DNA of 64,000 bases from NCBI GenBank assembly GCA_038049695.1, contig CP142458.1, positions 46,715,001 through 46,779,000 of the forward strand, given 5' to 3'. The translations under genes were made by a program, and so were the position numbers. Every line of letters begins with the position of its first letter. Position 1 is the first letter of the stretch. Positions 21,398-31,411 of this stretch are shown piece after piece. A model generated the notes under the pieces. It had not been told where the DNA came from. It ran no database searches and saw only the letters and a list, made by a program, of their open reading frames with translations. This stretch comes from Cinnamomum chago (taxonomy: Eukaryota > Streptophyta > Magnoliopsida > Laurales > Lauraceae).

Positions 21398-23110
21398 TGT
21401 TAGTTTGTGTGGTCTCAATCCATCAGATGATGTAATAAATTGATTAATTTCTTTATTTATCAATAAAATCATGCTTTCCTTTCATGAGATGAATGGTGTT
21501 TTATTACTTAATGCACATGACCAATACATATGACATGATGGTTTATGAGATGAACTGGGTTCCATTAGTATATTAGATGTGATATATGTATATGGATGAG
21601 ATCTACATACGGGAGACATGTGTTACAAATCTTATACTTAAATATGTTCACAACCAGTGATGAGATTGGACATCTCATCTGATAAGGTTGTAGCACTTTG
21701 ATCACTATGAGATAGTGTGATTTGTCTTGATCATCAGAATGTAAGATTCTGGATCATGGTGCTGGTACATTGAATGTATTGAAGGACCATAAGAAGCACC
21801 TTATGGAATATTGTCTCGATTTTAAGGTCCGTTCTCATAATTCCCTAGTAATAGGCTCTCAATCCTGAGACATTGATGAACTCAACTTTCTATCTATTCA
21901 TTTGCTTTGAGTCACCAATGGGTGAGGCCAACTGTAAGTTAACACCTCGGTGTCTTGGGTACGTGGTAGTATGACTGTGGGAACATTTAAGGGTCAAGAT
22001 GGAATCTATCTATATTATCCCCTTATGTCAATTAATGGATTTGTCATTGGTAAGTGCGCACCCATCTCGATTAAGAGTTAATTGGATGGTACTAATGATT
22101 ACTGTGATTAATTGGGGCTCAAGATAATAAGATGTGGATCTAAGATTGGGCGGGACAAATTTATTCCAATTGATCCATGGATATTGATGGAGGGGCCTAC
22201 TTGTGGTAATTGGGAAGTTTAGGGTCTTCTTTGTAATATATTCTTAAGACTGGAGTGCAATTGCATTTATATAGTGGTGTTATTTGCAATTAACTATGGG
22301 TCCAGATTGCACATGAGATGTGGGGTCGCGGTGTCCCAGTTGGAGCCAGCTTTCTATGGAATCCCTAGTGGTTCCCACGCTAGTCCAAGTTATTAGAAAG
22401 ATACTAATCCTACTTGAATTCCAAAAGGAAAGAATTAGAAAGCTACTATTTCTATTTGAAGTGGGACTTTTAATAGTGGTAGTAGTAAGTTACTAATTGT
22501 TGTGGAAGTGAGACTTCTATAATAATTAAAAAGGAGAAAGTTACTAATTATTTTGGAAGTAGGACTTCTAATCAATTAGTAAGAAGAGGAGGTTTGAAAA
22601 GCTATAAAAGGAGACATAAGGGGGCTGGACGTCCCACCTTGAAATTCCCGCCCAACCCCCTCTTTTGTGCAACAGTTGCACACATCTCTCTCATCTCTTT
22701 CTCTTCTAGTTCCTTGGAGTTTCTAGTTGAGTTTTCTCTTGAAGTTTTCACCAATCTTCTTGAGAAAAGAGATCTGATAGTGGGTCATAGCGTGGAAGAC
22801 AACGAGGTCTTGGAGATCCTAAGTTTGCTTAAAAGAAAGAGTTTCTTCAACTAGCAAGTCTTCTTCTCCATTAGAGCACTACCGGGCTCCAAAGGTATAA
22901 TCTACATCTTTATTTGTGTTGTGGATTATTTTTGGATGCATGGTGTTGCTGATTCCTACTTTTTGATAGGTTTTTATTGATGTACATGATTGATGAGATG
23001 GAGGGATTGCATCCTGGATGTGGTTTATGACCTTATGGGTACTTGATCTTTGAGTCGAGTGGGTCAAAAAGTTTTGAAAACCTATCCACGAGGCCCACCT
23101 ACTTCCAACA
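21398..23110 (+). repeat. Solo LTR, Ty1/copia-like
   Basis: TGTTAGTTTG to CTTCCAACA with perfect TSD GCCAG (21393-21397 and 23111-23115). A TATA box (CTATAAAAGG) is at 22602-22611, followed by a pyrimidine-rich leader and a splice-donor-like AAAGGTATAAT near 22889. Layout resembles the copia LTR at 50722 (repeated GAGAT/CATCTCAT words in the first third, TATA in the last third), but the sequences are not close. No interior remains; copia assignment is inference. Confidence 0.88.
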
Positions 23111-23115
23111 GCCAG

Positions 23116-23993
23116 GCCGCAGTAGTTTATGGTTGTTTGTATGTGTTTTCATCATGGAAATTAGTATTATGACTGATAAAAAAAAATGGTGATCTTCTTT
23201 ATCTTGCCAATCACTTGCCGCATGACTTTTCCTTTTGCAATATCTTCAAGCATTAAATCTAGGCAATGTGCTGCACATGGAGACCAGAAAATCCTTGGCC
23301 TTTGTTTCATAAGCATCATTCCTGCAGCCTTTATGTTTGCAGTGCTGTTGGTAACAACCTGAACTACACAATTTGCCCTAATTTCTTCAATCACCTCATT
23401 CAATAACCTATTAATATATTTTACATCTTAGATGTAATCAGCTGTATCAACTCATTTGATAAACACCGTGCCCATAGACGAGTAGACTAGAAAAGTCAAG
23501 AGCTGACAATGTGTGATGGTCGTCCACCCATCGCACATTAGTGTGTAACCTCTTTACTTCCATGCCCATTTGAAAGTTTCCACCCAAGCCTGCAAATCCT
23601 CATTCTCTTTCTCAACACAGATATGCACTTTATACCTGGACCATGTTCTGTAACTACATTTAACATGGTGGTGAAATAGGGAGAAGATACCTTGTTGGGT
23701 GGAATGCCTCTATAAAAAAAATAAAAAACTTCTCAGTGGCTCTCACTAGATGTTCTCTTGCTTTTTACCAAACTTGCCTTTTAGTGCTTTCATGATGCTG
23801 GGCTGCTTTGATGTTGGTTTTCTATAAGCAAATGAGTCAGTTGGCCCTACCACATCCGGCCTACGAGGTGCATGTGTAGGAGGTCTTTCAACCTCCTCAA
23901 TGTCTGGATCTTGACGGGGGTGTTTTTGACTAAATGCCCGACGCAAACTCGCTCCCCCCGGTCCGGATTACCCACCCTACTCATATTGGCCAC
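23116..23993 (-). pseudogene. hAT transposase, linker and DUF659 core
   Basis: Reading minus from 23993: a linker with SLRRAFSQKHPRQDPDIEEV and GPTDSFAYRK, then (after stops and frameshifts) SPYFTTMLNVVTEHGPG, a stretch matching the CDGWT catalytic motif, FLVYSSMGTVFIK, and from 23403 the readable block VVQVVTNSTANIKAAGMMLM with FWSPCAAHCLDLMLEDI. These are hallmark DUF659/hAT motifs. At least four stops or frameshifts are visible between 23400 and 23760, so it is inactive. Confidence 0.82.
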
Positions 23994-26900
23994 TGTAAGA
24001 CCCCGACCCGAGAGAACTTGATTAGTACTAATTAAGCTGTGTGTTAGTTCTAAGCTTGATTAGTGATTTTGGCTAAGATGGGTTTGGAATAGCTTTTGAA
24101 ATAGTTTGTGGGGAATTTTGATTGTTTTGTGTTAGTGGGACCCTTTGGGGGGTTCCTTTTTATGACCTTGCATGTGCTTGAAGATTTATCGGAGATTTTG
24201 CATTCATTGTTTTAAAACAGTCATTGTGCACAAAATTTGTACCCAAAACTTGATATTCCCGAAACCCGCGAAACATACACTTTTTGGAAACTAGATATTT
24301 CGACGATCACTTTTCTCTTCTTCGTCGAATTCATTAGAAGCCCCGAAAGCCATGAATCCAACCCAATTAGATTTCTAGTGGTGGAGCCCACTACCCACTT
24401 GTTTATAAGGAGACCCCTTTCCCTTCCATTTCCTTTTTCCAGCACAAGAGAGTGAATTTAGGTTTTTCCATTGCCTTTTTCTTGCTCTTGCTTTCCATCA
24501 CCAAACTCACCACCAACCTTGCACAAATTGAGAGGAGGAGATCATCACCTTCTTCATCATCACCATAGCTCTTTATTGGTACCATTGCTAGAGAAAACTC
24601 TCCATTACAAGACTTTCTTTGAGCTCACCTTGTCCATTAGAGGACCTTACAAGTAAGTAACCCTTCCCTTCTTCTAGAATTGTGTTCTCCTAGCTTAAGG
24701 GAATCTCCATCTTTGTTATTGAAGCTTCTTTCTTCCTATTCTATGTTTTGACTCTTTAGGGTTTTATTTTGGGATTTTTCCTTGTAATTTAGACCTTTGC
24801 TTTAAAGGACTTGTTAGAGCTTGATTTGCTTACTAGAGACCAAGGCAAGTGGATGAATGATTTTTCCTAAGCTTTCATTGACTTTGGATATTTTCCATTA
24901 ATGCATAGTTATTGCTTTGTTTTGAAATGAATGCTCATGATAGGGTATTAATGGTACATTTATGGTCCAAGAGATGTGTTGGTTCATAGCATTTAGTTCC
25001 TCTTGTTTTGTCTTAAATATATATCTTATGTGAAATGGTTTCCTTCTTTATTTCCTTGTGATTGGATGTGATATGGATGGAGGAGAGTGGGATGGATGTG
25101 GTGAAAGATTTGATGTTATTTGAATGGAGTTTTAGACTCCTCATTTGATGTATAAAAGTGGCTAAAAAGGGATTGTAGAAGGAAGAGATAGAGAGGAGCT
25201 GAACTGGTCCGGAATCAGTTTCTGGATAGTTCGCTCGAGCAAACACGACACTTCGATCGAACGACCTGTCCAGAGAAGGGTTCGGAGCATTCCAGTGGCT
25301 TGGTCGCTCGAGCGTACCCTTGGTCGCTCGAGCGGACATCCTAGAACCTGTTCCAGAGAGTTGTTCGTTTGATCGCACTAAAAACTTCGCTCGACCCGAT
25401 GAGTTCGCTGGAGCGACCTCAACTTCGCTCGAGCGAACCCACCCAGACAACCATTCCAGAGAGCTCCTCGCTCGAGCGAACTCTCCGGTTCGCTCGAGCG
25501 ATGAGGTTTGTCTGTCATAGGCTATGTTTGATATAAAGATGAGTTGTTTAAATGTTTTGGGACTATCCATTGAGAACCCCTCTATGTCGAGAAGATTTAT
25601 TAAGTATTGTATGAGGCCATTTGAGAAAGAAACCATATCACGCGGATGTCATTCGAAGTTTTCAAACTTCAAAGTGTATAAGGAGCCCGGAATGTCCCCA
25701 AATTCAAAGAGTACCAAATTGTTATTAGATCGACATACGGGGTCCCTATCCACTTTAAATAAATCTTGAACCCGATACTTTACCTGAAATCCCAATTGTT
25801 GATTGTACCTTATTGATCCCGAGATTTATACTACATGTCTTGTTTTCTCGAAAGCATTGATGTACACTTGAAATGGTTACTTGACCCGAAGTGCATTGCA
25901 CCACATGAAATGACAGTGTGCCCTTGAGCACCCCCGTCTTGCCCGTTTATTTATTGTGCTTGATTTACTTACATATGTCTCGATTGTATTTGACCTATGA
26001 GTCGGCACCACTAAGCTTGGATAACCTTGTTGATCTGATCCACCGACTTGGAGATCCCCCTCTTGTCCCGCCAACTGCAGTTTGGACCCCGCTACCCGGT
26101 TAGTACTATGGTCTTGTCCCGATGCCGCAGATTGCTACTGTGGTCCCCGATGCCGGGCTCGCTACCGTGGTCATGTATAGTATATGTATATGTATTTATA
26201 AGATCCACTATTTTTCCTCACCTCGAGTGACTGAGATCAGTGCCTAGTTATTGCTCTATCACTTTAGTGATAGAGGACTTAGCTTCGTGTGGTTGTCATC
26301 TTGATTGTTTCTCGTTCCCTTGGTTACCTTTACATGTTTTATGATGCATACCCGTATTTGAATAAATGTTTTATCTTGTTTAGAGAAATTTTCATTTAAA
26401 CAGGTTCAAATGTTTTTGGAGGTAAATTCACGTATTTTTCATATTGTTATTGTGTTTTATCCATTTGCCAAACCGTCGTGTTTGACCTACTCTTTGGTAC
26501 TCAGGTCCCGTTGTTGGTTATCCCGAGGAGGAGCACGAGGAGGCGGTCGTAGAACCGCAACAGTTAGTTGAGTGGAGTGTTGATGACGTCATGTAGATGT
26601 TTGGTGGCTATGAGAGACTTTATATTTTGGGAAACTATTTAACCATTCTTTGTATTGGTATTTTGGTTATATTGGCCTTGTGGGCCTCTATTTTTGGGGA
26701 AATGTAATTAAATGATAATTGTATAAACTTTAACTTACTTTGGGTAACATGCTAATGATCATTGCTCATTCTGATACGGTTTACACTCATGCTATTATCT
26801 TAATAATTTGAGATGGATTGAATATTTGATTTGCTACATGCTTCCGCACTTAAAAGAAATATTCATTTATGGTTGTGATATCCTCACCGCGGACACCTGT

Positions 26901-27019
26901 GGGAAATTAAATAAGTATATGAATTCATTAAATGTTGTAGTATCATCCCTATCATCATCATTAAAATATAGTCTCGATCCCGGATCAGTCATGTGGGGGC
27001 CCGGTCCGAGGTCGCGACA
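23994..27019 (+). repeat. Solo LTR, family 2 (Ty3/gypsy, Tekay-like)
   Basis: TGTAAGACCCCGACCCGAG to GGTCGCGACA with perfect TSD GCCAC (23989-23993 and 27020-27024), inserted between the transposase BED region and linker. TATAAG at 24404 is followed by a leader and a strong donor-like site ACAAGTAAGTAA (GT at 24653). A second TATAAAA (25150) lies about 80 bp before the palindrome array. Three tandem units of about 35 bp with GCTACYGTGGTC words occur near 26090-26180. The 207-codon minus frame at 25013-25636 runs through the palindromes and is not a gene. Confidence 0.93.
25230..25502 (+). promoter_or_regulatory. CGCTCGAGCG palindrome array
   Basis: Ten copies of a TTCGCTCGAGCGAA-type site, five of them (near 25303, 25327, 25424, 25470, 25490) with the full CGCTCGAGCG core and others with one changed base (TCGATCGAACG, CGTTTGATCGC, CGCTGGAGCG). 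The sequence around the array keeps words such as CCAGAGA and GGTTCGGAGCATTCCAG that recur, inverted, in the solo LTR at 16886. Confidence 0.8.
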
Positions 27020-27024
27020 GCCAC

Positions 27025-27430
27025 CTCTAGCGGCTGCTTCATATTGCATTGTTTTCCTCTCTTCCTCCTTTTGAAGTGAGCTCACACTTTCTCTCTTAGC
27101 TCTCTCATTTTCGGGTCTTCATCGTCATTATCGGAGGAACCAAATACTTCTTCTCTGCATGCATCAAGTTCCTCAGTTCTTCTTCTTTCTTATACAACTT
27201 TTTTTTAAGGAGCTCCTGCATTTCAGCTCACATTTGGTGGCACTTTATGACATTTTGTCACTTGTCTTGATACATGTGCCAAATGTTGTTTCAATTGGGT
27301 AATCCCCCCATTGAGCACTCATCCACAATAATTACATTTTACTTTACTTTTGCTTCTGACTGCTTCATCGTGGCTCCATGCCGGATCTATGTCACGCACC
27401 ATTGTTCCAATAAAATAAGAAATTCATGTA
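27025..27430 (-). pseudogene. hAT transposase, N-terminal BED zinc finger
   Basis: On the minus strand from about 27385: KVKCNYCG, one stop, then GGITQLKQHLAHVSRQVTKC and HKVPPNV, a BED-type zinc finger with the CX2C pair and the H...C pair of plant hAT transposases. It continues into a charged helix (RRTEEL ... SSLQKEEERKTMQYEAAARG) that stops at the TSD of the solo LTR; the linker resumes at 23993. The in-frame stop inside the finger shows it is dead. Confidence 0.8.
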
Positions 27431-27443
27431 ATAGTAATACTCT

Positions 27444-28340
27444 AACAACAATTATTTTTAGAAAAAGTAGAAGATTTAAAAAAATAATTTTGAAAACCCT
27501 AAATATATAGATCTAGTATAAAAGTACGTAGACCAATCATTTACACACCATACAATGATTATGAATCATTAAAAGAACATATTTATGATGAAATCCCCAA
27601 AAATGATATATTATAATTCAAATATTAGAAAGTTTGAAAATAAAATAATTAAAATAAAAATCTAAAACATGTTTATGACTTTGAGTAGATGTAGATCTAT
27701 CATCTACACACTATTAATAAGCCTTTGGTATCACAAACACTCTTACAAGTAACAACAATTATTTTTAGAAAAAATAAAGATTCAATAAAATCATTTTCAA
27801 AATCCTAAATATATAGATCTAGCATAAAAGTATGTAGATCAATCATTTACACACCATACAATGATCATGAATCATTAAAAGAACATATTTATGTTGAAAT
27901 CCCCAAAAAATGATATGTTATAATTCATATATTAGAAAATTTGAAAATAAAATAATTAAAATAAAAATCTAAATCAGATTTATGACAATGAGTAGATGTA
28001 GATCTACCATCTACACACTATTAATAAGCCTTTGGTATCACAAATACTCTAACAAGTAACAACAAATATTTTCAAAATAAAGAAAGATTAATTAATAAAA
28101 TCATTTTCAAAATCCTAAATATATTGATCTAGCATACAAGTATGTAGATCAATCATTTACACACCATGCAATGATCATGAATAATTAAAAGAACATATTT
28201 ATAATGAAATTCTAAAAAAATGATATATTATAATTCAAATATTAAAAAATCCGAATATAAAAGAATTGAAAAAAAAAATCAAAATCATGTGTATGAGTAG
28301 ATCTAGCATGAAAGCATGTAGATCTAACTTCTAAGTGAAG
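27444..28340. repeat. Tandem repeat, 307-bp unit, about 2.9 copies
   Basis: Copies start at AACAACAATTATTTT near 27444, 27751 and 28058. Each contains AAATATATAGATCTAG, TTTACACACCAT and GATCATGAATCATT, then AT-rich sequence and a GTAGATGTAGATCTA block. Copies differ by scattered substitutions and small indels. It lies upstream of the transposase start, in the position of a 5' intron or subterminal region of the hAT element. Confidence 0.85.
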
Positions 28341-28717
28341 AACAAAACACAAGTGACAAACCCAATGATTTCTATGTTTCATCTAAAAATAAAAAATAAA
28401 AAACACATAATAAAATGCTTTAAGTTGATTTTCTCTTAACTTGAATAATATATTCTTCAAGAAATCGATGTTAGATTTGAAAATATGCAAGAGGGATGTG
28501 TGATGGAGTATGATTGCTGCTCTAAAGAGTAAGGAGATGAGAGGAGAGGAGAAGAAGATGAAGGTGGGGGGAAAAGTTAGAAAAAATAGGGTTTTGGAGC
28601 TTTTTATATGATCTCGGCCGATATTTTCAAAATATCAGCCGAGATATCGGAGAAATCGAGATGAACATCATCTCGGCCGATATGGGTGGTGATATTAGGG
28701 ATATTTTCCCCTGAGAT
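28341..28717. other. hAT subterminal region
   Basis: AT-rich then purine-rich (28525-28580), followed by ATCTCGGCCGATATT-type words at 28612, 28633 and 28672 in both orientations. These are likely transposase-binding subterminal repeats of the hAT element. The terminus itself is not reached before the LTR at 28718. Confidence 0.5.
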
Positions 28718-31411
28718 TGTGAGAACCCGACCCCTAATTTCCTAGATTAGTGTTGTTTTATTTGTGGATTAGTTTCTTTTAGTGGGATTAGTGTTTGTTG
28801 GGTTGAGTTTGTGAGTTAGAATGGTTTTTCACTAGTTTTGGGGAGTTTTGAGTGCCTTTGTGATTAGTGGGACCCTTTGGGGGTTCTTTTAGTGACTTTG
28901 CGCGTGATTGACTTAGTTTGTTAATCTTTACAACTTTCATGTTCAATATTCCGTACTCATTTGAAGCTCCGAAAATCAGTTTTTCCAACCCTGGGGGCAA
29001 AAATCTGTCCTTTCACATTGAATCTGGACCCAAATTTTGAGATCCCAGAACCATGCCAAAATTATACTTTTTGAAAACTAGATTTTATGAGAAACATATT
29101 TCCTTTCTGCGTCAATCGTACCTGAAGCCCAGAAATCGATGTTTTAACCCTTGAAATCCCAAAGTTTCCATTATTTTGACCCCTTTGACCAAAAAGTTGA
29201 CTTTTTCTGTGGACCCTGGAAGTATGTCAATATTGACCTTGTTGGAAACATAATCTTATGCTGGACACTTTTCATGTTTTAAGTTTCTTGATCCGAGGTC
29301 TGAAAAGCCCTCTAATTTCCATTGCAAGTTTTACTTAGTGTGGACCCCACCTCCACTTATTATATAACCCCACCCTCTCTTTCTCCCTCATTTTTCCACT
29401 CTCCATCGACTGCAACTCTCTAACTACAGTACCACCAGCAATCCTTCTTCTTTTTCTTCCATTTCTCTTGCTCTAATGGAGCCTCCAAGCCGCCAATCTG
29501 ACGAGGGAACTCCGGCAACTTCTTCCCCTTCACCTCCTCTCTTGTTTGACATCATTTTCGTGGAAAACCAAGGTGGGCAGCCCCTATTTCAAGCTTCTTC
29601 TTTTTGATTGATGACCCTAGAGGTAAGGACTCCTTCCCATTTTCTTTTTATGTGCAACGACATCCCCTTAAGTTCTATTTCCTAGTTTGGTTTGAGCTCA
29701 TTCCTTGTCTTTCATTGTCTGACCCATTTTAGGGTTTGTTTTGGGGGGTTTTCTTGTAGCTTTGGAGCTTTGATTTGGAAGAGTGTTTAGTTTTGGTTTC
29801 TTGATTAAAAGACCCAAGGCAAGTGGATGAATGAGTTGTTTTGAAAATGTATATGTTTTATTGAGAGATCTTGATTTTTCACTAATGATTCTTAATGTGC
29901 TTTATCTATTCTTTTTGCAATGGTTTCTATTGCTTTTAAAGATGCATATTGATGAGTTTATGTCTCTCTTGTTCATACATGGAAATGTATGCATCATGTT
30001 GTCAAGATTTCAAATGGTTTCACATAAATGAGTTTTCTCTACCTTGAGATTGATTGTGAGTGGAAAGAATGGAAAGGGAGAAATTTGAAATGAGGAGAAT
30101 GGAAGTGTTGAATGATGCATTTGAGGAGCTTTTTAGCTCATTTAATGTCTTGAAAACATTAGTTTATAGTTTTCATTATTTCTTGTTATTAGCTCAATGG
30201 ATCCTTGTGATTAGTGGGTTTCTTCTCTCTTTGGTGATTGAATGTAAAAAGATGGAGGCGTTTGGGATGGATGTTTGTGAAATTTTGATTATGTATGGGA
30301 GGAGCTTTTAGCTCATTTTATTGTATGAAGATGAATGAGAATGAAGGGAAAGGGTTTAAGGGAGAAAAATGGCTCAAATCTGGTTACAGAAGGGCTTTTC
30401 CGCACCTGGCAGTCAGCCAGCGGTCACCTGTCGGCTAGCCTTCTGGTGACTGGCAGCTAGCCTTCTGGTGACTGGCGGCTAACTGCCAGATAACTGCACA
30501 GCCGCGGTCACTTTTCTAGAGAGCTTCATTTCTTCCCCAAAGGCGCTGTCAGCCACACGGTTAGCCAGCGGCTAACCGCCGAACCCATCGGCGGCTAACC
30601 GTTAGCCAACCGAACCATTTCGGTTACTTTTTCAGTAAGTTGCACTTTGTCAGGCCAACCGTGGTCAGCTAGCAGCTCACCGCCGAACCAGCGGTGGCTA
30701 ATCGCCAGCTGACCGGTAGGTGACCGAAATCACCTAGAAACCCTGAAATGAAGAGAAATGGAAGGGGTTTCTATCCCAATCGTTCGTGAACCCTTTTAGA
30801 GAATGATGGGGATTGTTCATCGGGAGATACATATGAAGCCCGTTTAAGAAGAAAACCATGTCACAAAGATTCATTGAAGTTTTGAATTCACAAAAGTGCA
30901 TAAGGAGCCCAGAATGTCTTCAAATTCAAAGAGTACCAAGTCTATATTGAATTCGACATACGGGACCCCTATTCACCTTAAACAAAGCAGGAAATCTCTA
31001 TTTTACCCGAAAGTGTATTAGTTCATTGTATTTCCTTATTCCCGAGACTTACATTACATGACTTGTTTTCCCGAAAGCATTGAAGTTATACTGGTAACAG
31101 TTACTTGTCCCAAAATGTATTGCCTAATGTGAAATGACAGTTGTGCTTTGAGCATTCTTGCCCCGCCCGTTTATTTACTTGCACTTAATTTACTTGTACA
31201 TGTCTCGATTTGTTATTTGACCTATGAGTCGGCACCACTAAGCTTGGATAACCTCGTTGGTTTGATCCACTGACTTGGAGATCCCCTTCTTGTCCCGCCA
31301 GCTGCAGTTTGGATCCCGTTACCATATTATTACCGTGGTCTTGTCCCGATACCGCAGATTGCTACTGTGGTTCCCGATGCCCGGCTCGCTACCATGGTCA
31401 TGTATAGTATA
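28718..31411 (+). repeat. LTR, family 3 (gypsy-like), 3' part missing
   Basis: Begins TGTGAGAACCCGACCCC, matching in reverse the complete solo LTR at 44861-48702. TATATAA at 29361 is followed by a donor-like AGAGGTAAGGAC (GT at 29623). It is interrupted at 31411 by the gypsy element at 31412, the probable TSD being GTATA (31407-31411). The rest of this LTR, about 1.1 kb by comparison with the complete copy, is absent from the window. Whether it was solo or part of a full element cannot be told. Confidence 0.85.
30400..30735 (+). promoter_or_regulatory. GC-rich array of GGCTAGCC / CGGCTAACCG / GGTCACC words
   Basis: In an otherwise AT-rich LTR this 335-bp block holds many short inverted words: GGCTAGCC (30451), CAGCTAGCC (30468), CGGCTAACCGCCG (30570, 30592), CGGTTAGCC (30559), CAGCTGACCGG (30706). 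It occupies the place where the other family-3 copy (47069-47206) has CCGATCGATCGG repeats, so the content of the block differs between copies of one LTR family. Confidence 0.65.

Larger units (their letters stand above)
15743..28717 (-). mobile_element. Decayed autonomous hAT transposon (BED/DUF659 type), incomplete
   Basis: Transposase remains run on the minus strand from about 27430 down to 16252, in the order BED finger, linker, DUF659, dimerisation region, glycine/tyrosine-rich tail. Subterminal sequences with TCGGCCGA-like words occur at 15760-15850 and 28610-28700. The left end is probably near ATGGTTTAAAATC (15744). The right end is lost: 28718 onward is another LTR and the sequence beyond it has been deleted. 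Three solo LTRs (16886, 21398, 23994) lie inside it, each with its own TSD, so the hAT copy predates all of them. Ends and TSD of the hAT element itself are not established. Confidence 0.75.

Noticed and set aside
25013-25636. A 207-codon minus-strand frame rich in 'ARANS/SLERT' words
   Set aside because: It is produced by the CGCTCGAGCG repeats, which lack stop codons in several frames, and lies within a solo LTR. The same explains the frames at 18519-18992 and 57734-57922.
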